Shown here in pieces: positions 60,202 through 64,000 of a stretch of DNA of 64,000 bases. Origin of the DNA: Candidatus Binatia bacterium (GTDB lineage: Bacteria; Eisenbacteria; RBG-16-71-46; SZUA-252); assembly GCA_035631035.1 (NCBI GenBank), contig DASQJL010000062.1, positions 103,065 to 167,064 of the forward strand. Direction: 5' to 3'. Position numbers and translations under genes: made by a program. How positions within the stretch are numbered: position 1 is the stretch's first letter; each line of letters begins with the position of its first letter. The notes below the pieces were generated by a model. It saw only the letters and a list, made by a program, of their open reading frames with translations, did no database searches and was not told the DNA's origin.

Positions 60202-60401
60202 CCATGGTGGACGCATCGAGAAGGCTCCGTCGCTCGCGGAACCGGATGCTGGGCGGCGTGTGCGCCGGGATCGCGGAATGGCTCGGCTGGGACGTCACGC
60301 TGGTCCGCGTGCTCTACGTGGTTCTGTCGATCGTGAGCGTCGGGTTCCCCGGCACGATCGTGTACATCATCCTCTGGATCGTGATGCCCGGACCCGAGTG
60401 A
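60198..60401 (+). CDS. PspC-domain small membrane protein
   Basis: A 67-residue PspC-type protein: RSRNRMLGGVCAGIAEWLGW is the family signature, followed by one long hydrophobic helix (VLYVVLSIVSVGFPGTIVYI). PspC-domain proteins sense or counter membrane stress. ATG 60198 overlaps the lipoprotein stop by 4 nt; ATG 60204, with better spacing to AGGAGG, is the alternative. Inner-membrane location expected. Confidence 0.85.
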   Translation: MTMVDASRRLRRSRNRMLGGVCAGIAEWLGWDVTLVRVLYVVLSIVSVGFPGTIVYIILWIVMPGPE

Positions 60402-60547
60402 GCGCGCGCAATTCTTGCCACCGCTCCCGCACCGCTTGCAAGCCCGGGCGCGAAATGTTTGTGGCCCGGCCGTCGCTGCTGGTACATCTGGGCATCGAGC
60501 CTCCACTTCCGCGCGCAATCCCCGCGCCGCGAGCGTCGCTTCGGCAC

Positions 60548-60563
60548 GGGCCCCATCCTTGCA
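60548..60563 (+). promoter_or_regulatory. Sigma-54-like promoter candidate
   Basis: GGGCCCCATCCTTGCA has GG at 60549-60550 and GC at 60561-60562 with a perfect TTGCA, but the -24 half is only GGC. The predicted start near 60574 lies just before the hairpin at 60577. Confidence 0.3.
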
Positions 60564-60576
60564 CTCCGTGAGGGGT

Positions 60577-60596
60577 CTTGCCGGGAGCCCGGCAAG
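60577..60596 (+). repeat. Strong hairpin directly upstream of a ribosome site
   Basis: CTTGCCGGG (60577-60585) and CCCGGCAAG (60588-60596) form 9-bp arms around two bases. GGAGG of the next gene follows within 12 nt. It may end the PspC transcript or stabilise or regulate the next mRNA. Confidence 0.5.
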
Positions 60597-60618
60597 GCCA
60601 ACATCACGGAGGTGCTTC

Positions 60619-60954
60619 ATGGTGAATGTGAGCGACGCGGTAGACAAGGTGACGAACCGGCCCGAGCGCACGGAAGGCGGCGTGGCCAAGGCCATCGAGA
60701 AGCAGACGTCCAAGATGCCGTCGGACTGGTTCCTGATCGCGGCCGTCGGGGCGATCAGCGCCTCGCTGGCGATGCAGGTGGCCGGAAGCAGGCACAAGAG
60801 TCTCTTCATCGGGCAGTGGGTCCCTTCGATCCTCCTGCTCGGGGTGTACAACAAGATCGTGAAGGTGGCGGGCTCCGACCGCTTCGATCAAGGCGGAACG
60901 ATGGGACGGCCCGACGTGAGCCGGCCCGGAATGACGACGGCGGGAGCGCGCTGA
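60619..60954 (+). CDS. Hypothetical membrane protein
   Basis: Not recognised. A 111-residue protein with a charged start, two hydrophobic segments (WFLIAAVGAISASLAMQVAG, about 37-56, and LFIGQWVPSILLLGVYNKIV, about 62-82) and a Gly/Arg/Pro-rich tail. ACGGAGGTG lies 5-13 nt before ATG 60619. It overlaps or abuts the following LEA-like lipoprotein frame, suggesting coupling. A sigma-54-like element and a strong hairpin precede it. Confidence 0.65.
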   Translation: MVNVSDAVDKVTNRPERTEGGVAKAIEKQTSKMPSDWFLIAAVGAISASLAMQVAGSRHKSLFIGQWVPSILLLGVYNKIVKVAGSDRFDQGGTMGRPDVSRPGMTTAGAR

Positions 60955-61547
60955 CGGCGGGAGGTCGGATCCGGTATCTCATCCTGGGCGTCCTGAGCCT
61001 GATGGTCGGATGCGCAACGCTGCGTGAAGCGGCCGCGCTGCGCCGGGTGGAATTTCGCCTGGACCGGGTTTCGGACGCCGAGGTGGTCCGGATCCGGCTC
61101 GACCCGCTTCCCACCTATCGCAGCCTGACCGCGGCGCAGATCGCGCGCCTCGGCGTCGGGGTCGCGACCCGGGACGTTCCCTTCGGCTTCACCCTCCACC
61201 TCGAAGGACGCAATCCCCAATCGAACCAGGTCGCCGCGCGGATGATCGCGCTCGGCTGGTCCTATCGCGTGGACGACCGTGAGATCTTGAACGGTCGCCT
61301 GGACCAGCCGCTCCGCTTCCCCCCCGGCCAGGCGGTGGACGTTCCCGTCGCGATCGAGTTCAACCTCTACCGTTTCTTCGGGGGCGACGCCCGGACGCTC
61401 TTCGAGACGGCGGCCGCCCTCGCGGGGCAGGCCGGCGGACGACACGACGTCGAGGTGCGGCTGACGCCCCGGATCGACACGCCGATCGGCCCGATGGACT
61501 ACCCGACCCCCATCACGATCCGCCTCGCGTCGGCCGACGCGGGCTGA
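60951..61547 (+). CDS. LEA type 2/WHy-domain lipoprotein with unusual start
   Basis: About 198 residues. A lipoprotein signal (ILGVLSLMVGC) is followed by a LEA-14/WHy-like beta domain: VEFRLDRVSDAEVVRIRL, GFTLHLEGRNPQSNQV and NGRLDQPLRFPPGQAVDVPV. These domains occur in desiccation-related proteins. No ATG, GTG or TTG lies before the signal sequence. In-frame options are CTG 60951, overlapping the previous stop (CTGA), or ATC 60969 behind GGGAGG. ATG 61002 would destroy the lipobox. I give the CTG as the left limit. Confidence 0.7.
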   Translation: MTAGGRIRYLILGVLSLMVGCATLREAAALRRVEFRLDRVSDAEVVRIRLDPLPTYRSLTAAQIARLGVGVATRDVPFGFTLHLEGRNPQSNQVAARMIALGWSYRVDDREILNGRLDQPLRFPPGQAVDVPVAIEFNLYRFFGGDARTLFETAAALAGQAGGRHDVEVRLTPRIDTPIGPMDYPTPITIRLASADAG

Positions 61548-62223
61548 CCGGCAGCGCGAAGCGCGAGGTCCGGATCAGCGCCGCCTGCCACCAGTCGATC
61601 CGGTCGTGGGTTCCGCCAGGCCGATCGGTCATGACGTTGTCGGGGTCGGCCTGGTGCCTCCAGAGGTCCGCGAGATGTCCCAGCTCGTGCACCACCGTGG
61701 TCCCGTCCGTGCGCAGCTCCACGACGATCCAATCGGCCCCGGGCACGGCGCAGCCCGCCAGCGATCCCAGGTCCTCCACGAAGTAGACGGTCAGGCAGGG
61801 GGCGCCGGCGCACCTCGCGGACGCCCAGGGAAAGAAGCGCCCGGCGACCGCCGCGAGGCCGCACCCGGGCGGGGGGACCGTCTGGGGCATCAGCGCGGGA
61901 TCGACGCTTTGGACCTCCAGCCGGACGCCGTGCGGATCGAGCAGGGCGGCCGCCTGGGACAGCACCGCTCGGACCCGCGCCGAGGCGACGTCCGGATCGG
62001 CGCGCGAACGGAGAAGCGGCACGGCCCGCACGGGAATGCGGCGGGGGCGGGGTCCGGCGCTCCACTCGCGCGCGAGGATCGGAATCCGGACCAGCGTATC
62101 CAGGAGCCAGAATGCCCAGCCGAGCGGAAACAGTGCGTATTCGACCGGCGCCTCGAGGGCGCCGTCGCGAACGGCCGCGCGGAGCGCTCGGGCCAGGGGG
62201 CCGAGCAGGACGGTGCGAATCAC
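61513..62223 (-). CDS. Metzincin-like zinc metallopeptidase candidate
   Basis: A 236-residue protein. A hydrophobic segment at about 30-50 may be a membrane anchor. The C-terminal half has TTVVHELGHLADLWRH (179-190), i.e. HExxH-x6-H as in metzincins, followed by NVMTD near 197 as a possible Met-turn. The usual Gly between the second and third His is Asp here. Cys pairs lie in PGCG, ARCAGAPC and LAGC. No named family was recognised. The GTG start at 62223 has a GGGGGG tract upstream. Its 3' end overlaps the LEA-like gene by 35 bp. Confidence 0.7.
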   Translation of the reverse strand: MIRTVLLGPLARALRAAVRDGALEAPVEYALFPLGWAFWLLDTLVRIPILAREWSAGPRPRRIPVRAVPLLRSRADPDVASARVRAVLSQAAALLDPHGVRLEVQSVDPALMPQTVPPPGCGLAAVAGRFFPWASARCAGAPCLTVYFVEDLGSLAGCAVPGADWIVVELRTDGTTVVHELGHLADLWRHQADPDNVMTDRPGGTHDRIDWWQAALIRTSRFALPVSPRRPTRGGS

Positions 62224-62251
62224 CCGTTGCGGCCCCCCAACCGGCGTGTCC

Positions 62252-62257
62252 TATACT
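62252..62257 (+). promoter_or_regulatory. TATACT -10 box for the VOC gene
   Basis: TATACT lies 62 nt before ATG 62320. Here a GGAGG site is present, so this gene has a normal leader. Confidence 0.4.
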
Positions 62258-62319
62258 TTCCGCTTCGCTTCAAAGCGTCGCCCCGGCCGGACCCACATCG
62301 TCACGGAGGCTCGACTCCC

Positions 62320-62796
62320 ATGGCCAACGTCAAACGGATTCCCGAAGGCTACACCACCGTCACCCCGTCCATCACGCTGCGCGACACCGCGAAGGCGATC
62401 GAGTTCTACAAGCGCGCGTTCGGCGCCGAGGAACGCGGGATCATGCGCGGACCCGACGGCAAGGTGATGCACGCCGAGATCAAGATCGGAAACTCGATCG
62501 TCATGATGAACGACGAGGTGATGGGCTCGCGGTCGGCGGAGACGCAGGGCGGATCGCCGGTCTCGTTCTATCTCTACTTCGAGGACTGCGACGCCGCCTA
62601 CCAGCGCGCGGTCACGGCCGGTGCGAAGGGGGACATGGCCCCGGTGGACATGTTCTGGGGCGACCGCATGGGGCACATCATCGATCCCTTCGGTCATCGC
62701 TGGAACGTCGCGACGCACGTGAAGGACGTGACCCCCGAGGAAATGAAGCGGGGGCAGGATGAGTTCATGAAGCAGATGGCTTCGCGCGAAGCCTGA
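62320..62796 (+). CDS. VOC-family protein (PhnB/glyoxalase-like)
   Basis: A 158-residue vicinal-oxygen-chelate protein of the PhnB-like type: TVTPSITLRDTAKAIEFYKR, GAEERGIMRGPDGKVMHAEI, AYQRAVTAGAKGDMAPVDMF and WGDRMGHIIDPFGHRWNVAT. Members bind or modify small hydrophobic compounds or antibiotics, and many have no known substrate. GGAGG lies 9-13 nt before ATG 62320. It is divergent from the metzincin-like gene. Confidence 0.92.
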   Translation: MANVKRIPEGYTTVTPSITLRDTAKAIEFYKRAFGAEERGIMRGPDGKVMHAEIKIGNSIVMMNDEVMGSRSAETQGGSPVSFYLYFEDCDAAYQRAVTAGAKGDMAPVDMFWGDRMGHIIDPFGHRWNVATHVKDVTPEEMKRGQDEFMKQMASREA

Positions 62797-62816
62797 TTCC
62801 GGCCGCGGGCGGCGGC

Positions 62817-63512
62817 CTAGCGCATCAGCCGCCGCTCGCGTCCCACCGCGCGGTTGTTGGACATTTCCACGTTCTCGCTGGCCTGCCCGTCCCCATCCAC
62901 CGCCAGGACTTCCCCTTTCCGCGAAAGCACGACCGTGCGGTGCGACGAGACGAACGGCAGGAAGGTTCCGTCGTCGTACGTCCAGCTCAGGTGGATGTGC
63001 GCCACCCACACGTTCTTGAAGGTGGAGTCTCCGATCTCGAATTCCTCCTCGGGCGCCACGGAGGCCTCGTACATCAGCGCGCTCGTGAAGATCGGCTGCA
63101 TGCCCGGCTCCCGATATTCGCGGTCGCGGTACTTCTGCGTGAGCTTGAGATAGTGCTCGAGGGCGGCGCGCGTGGCGGCATAGGGGACGCGGCGCTCGTT
63201 CTTCCCCTTGCTCCACCACACCGGCACGCCCACGGTGTCCGAGCCGAACTCGTAGCCCTTCTGCGAAGCCAGTGCGGCCAGAAGGTCGCCGCGCGGGTAG
63301 GTGCACTCGGCGATCGCGAGAAAGCGGGCGCCCGAGTCGGGCGCGGCGCGCTGGATGGAACAGGTGTAGAGCCCTCCGGGCTCCTCCCGCGGCGCCGGGG
63401 GCGCGGCCCGCACCGACGCCCAGTCGACGACGTATCCGGCGGGCGATGCCGCCGCGGGGACGGCGGCCGTCAGGAGCGCGAGGACCAGGATCAGCGAAGC
63501 GTGCGATCTCAC
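62817..63512 (-). CDS. Exported hypothetical protein
   Basis: A 231-residue protein with a signal peptide (LILVLALLTAAVPAAA). It contains a Cys pair (LYTCSIQ, IAECTYPRG) and the segments FGSDTVGVPVWWSKGKNERR, ALEHYLKLTQKYRDREYREP and VWVAHIHLSWTYDDGTFLPF. No family was recognised. GGGAGGA precedes GTG 63512. It is convergent with the VOC gene and follows the PH-domain gene after 26 bp on the same strand. Confidence 0.7.
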   Translation of the reverse strand: MRSHASLILVLALLTAAVPAAASPAGYVVDWASVRAAPPAPREEPGGLYTCSIQRAAPDSGARFLAIAECTYPRGDLLAALASQKGYEFGSDTVGVPVWWSKGKNERRVPYAATRAALEHYLKLTQKYRDREYREPGMQPIFTSALMYEASVAPEEEFEIGDSTFKNVWVAHIHLSWTYDDGTFLPFVSSHRTVVLSRKGEVLAVDGDGQASENVEMSNNRAVGRERRLMR

Positions 63513-63538
63513 GATTCCTCCCGAACGGGGCCGTCGGA

Positions 63539-64000
63539 TCAGGCGGTGCGGATCTCGGTGGGGCTTCCCTCGATCTGGGTCTGCACCTGCCTGCGAAACT
63601 CGAGCGGATCGGCCACGCGCTCGAACGCCTCGGGAGTGCCCCCGGTTCCGCGCACCGTGACCGTGCCGAAGCCGAGCGTCTTTCCCAGGAACGACTCGTC
63701 CACGACCACGCTCTCGATCTTGGAGAGGAAGATCTCGATCGTCTTCCGGCTGAAGAAGCCGGTCTTGATGAGAACGCGCTTGTTGGTGACGGCGATTTCC
63801 GTCGCGGCCCGCTTCAGGATGCCGATCAGAAGGATGGCGAGGCCGGCGCCGAAGAGGAGCACGCCCCCGATCGCCGCCGCGGTGCCGCCGCTCCCCAGGT
63901 CGTTTCCCGTCGTCACGAACGTGCCCGCGACGAGCCCCAGGCCGAGGAGCGCTCCGAGGCCGCCGATCAGGCCATGCCAGAGGAGGACCACCCAGTGGAG
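63539..64000 (-). CDS. PH-domain (bPH2-like) membrane protein, 5' end outside the window
   Basis: The last 153 residues of a bacterial PH-domain protein; the frame is open through the right edge. The visible start, LHWVVLLWHGLIGGLG, is the typical first membrane helix, and a second helix follows (GGVLLFGAGLAILLIGIL). The PH-like domain has ATEIAVTNKRVLIKTGFFSR, EIFLSKIESVVVDESFLGKT and GFGTVTVRGTGGTPEAF, diagnostic for the family. The GTG at 63991 is internal. Function unknown; it acts at the inner membrane. Confidence 0.85.
   Translation of the reverse strand, partial: LHWVVLLWHGLIGGLGALLGLGLVAGTFVTTGNDLGSGGTAAAIGGVLLFGAGLAILLIGILKRAATEIAVTNKRVLIKTGFFSRKTIEIFLSKIESVVVDESFLGKTLGFGTVTVRGTGGTPEAFERVADPLEFRRQVQTQIEGSPTEIRTA

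Overview
This 64 kb window is GC-rich (roughly 70% by eye), densely coding chromosomal DNA of a Gram-negative-type, respiring, free-living bacterium. It carries cytochrome bd oxidase, a three-subunit succinate dehydrogenase, outer-membrane beta-barrel proteins, lipoproteins, a PEP-CTERM surface protein and a 1,515-residue secreted protein ending in a FlgD/Por-type C-terminal domain. That mix is typical of the FCB side of the tree, and Candidatus Eisenbacteria or a related soil lineage is my best guess. The taxonomic call is inference only. No rRNA, tRNA, CRISPR array, insertion sequence, prophage or plasmid gene was seen.

Layout. 1-4.6 kb: M16 protease (cut by the window edge), AIM24-like protein, DUF2905 protein, and a sigma factor / anti-sigma factor / DUF4097 operon. 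4.6-12.6 kb: a cydA-cydB-SDR operon, malic enzyme, a DinB protein, TypA/BipA and a DUF4126 protein. 12.7-25.8 kb: the giant secreted repeat protein, an Lrp-EamA operon, an Ala-rich exported protein with a structured leader, a second EamA transporter, a histidine kinase / sigma-54 response regulator / PP2C phosphatase cluster, and a divergent hsp20. 25.8-36.8 kb: an operon of DinB, FAD oxidase, SCP2 and GNAT proteins, cytochrome c, TauE, a methyltransferase, a flavoprotein-polyferredoxin fusion, and a hybrid kinase with a GAF protein. 36.8-46.7 kb: HAD dehalogenase, proline dehydrogenase, an exported TPR protein, a ParB-like protein, an amidohydrolase with a glutamine amidotransferase, exported MsrA, a BaiN-like flavoprotein and the PEP-CTERM protein. 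46.9-57 kb: a double-length tryptophanase-like protein, sdhCAB, a PNGase F-like protein, an MFS exporter and threonine dehydratase. 57-64 kb: small envelope proteins, a metzincin-like protein, a VOC protein and a PH-domain protein cut by the right edge.

Two genome-wide themes stand out. First, many monocistronic or first-in-operon genes have no Shine-Dalgarno sequence. Instead they have a TANNNT hexamer ending 6-7 nt before the start codon, the signature of leaderless transcripts. Second, several intergenic regions carry close matches to the sigma-54 promoter (GGCAC-N5-TTGC type), in front of hsp20, the PEP-CTERM gene, two outer-membrane protein genes, a small membrane protein and one gene-free stretch. 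A sigma-54-dependent response regulator and its kinase lie in the window, next to hsp20. The most unusual proteins are the tandem tryptophanase whose first half has lost its catalytic lysine, and the flavoprotein-polyferredoxin fusion whose FAD-binding GD segment sits at the N-terminus.
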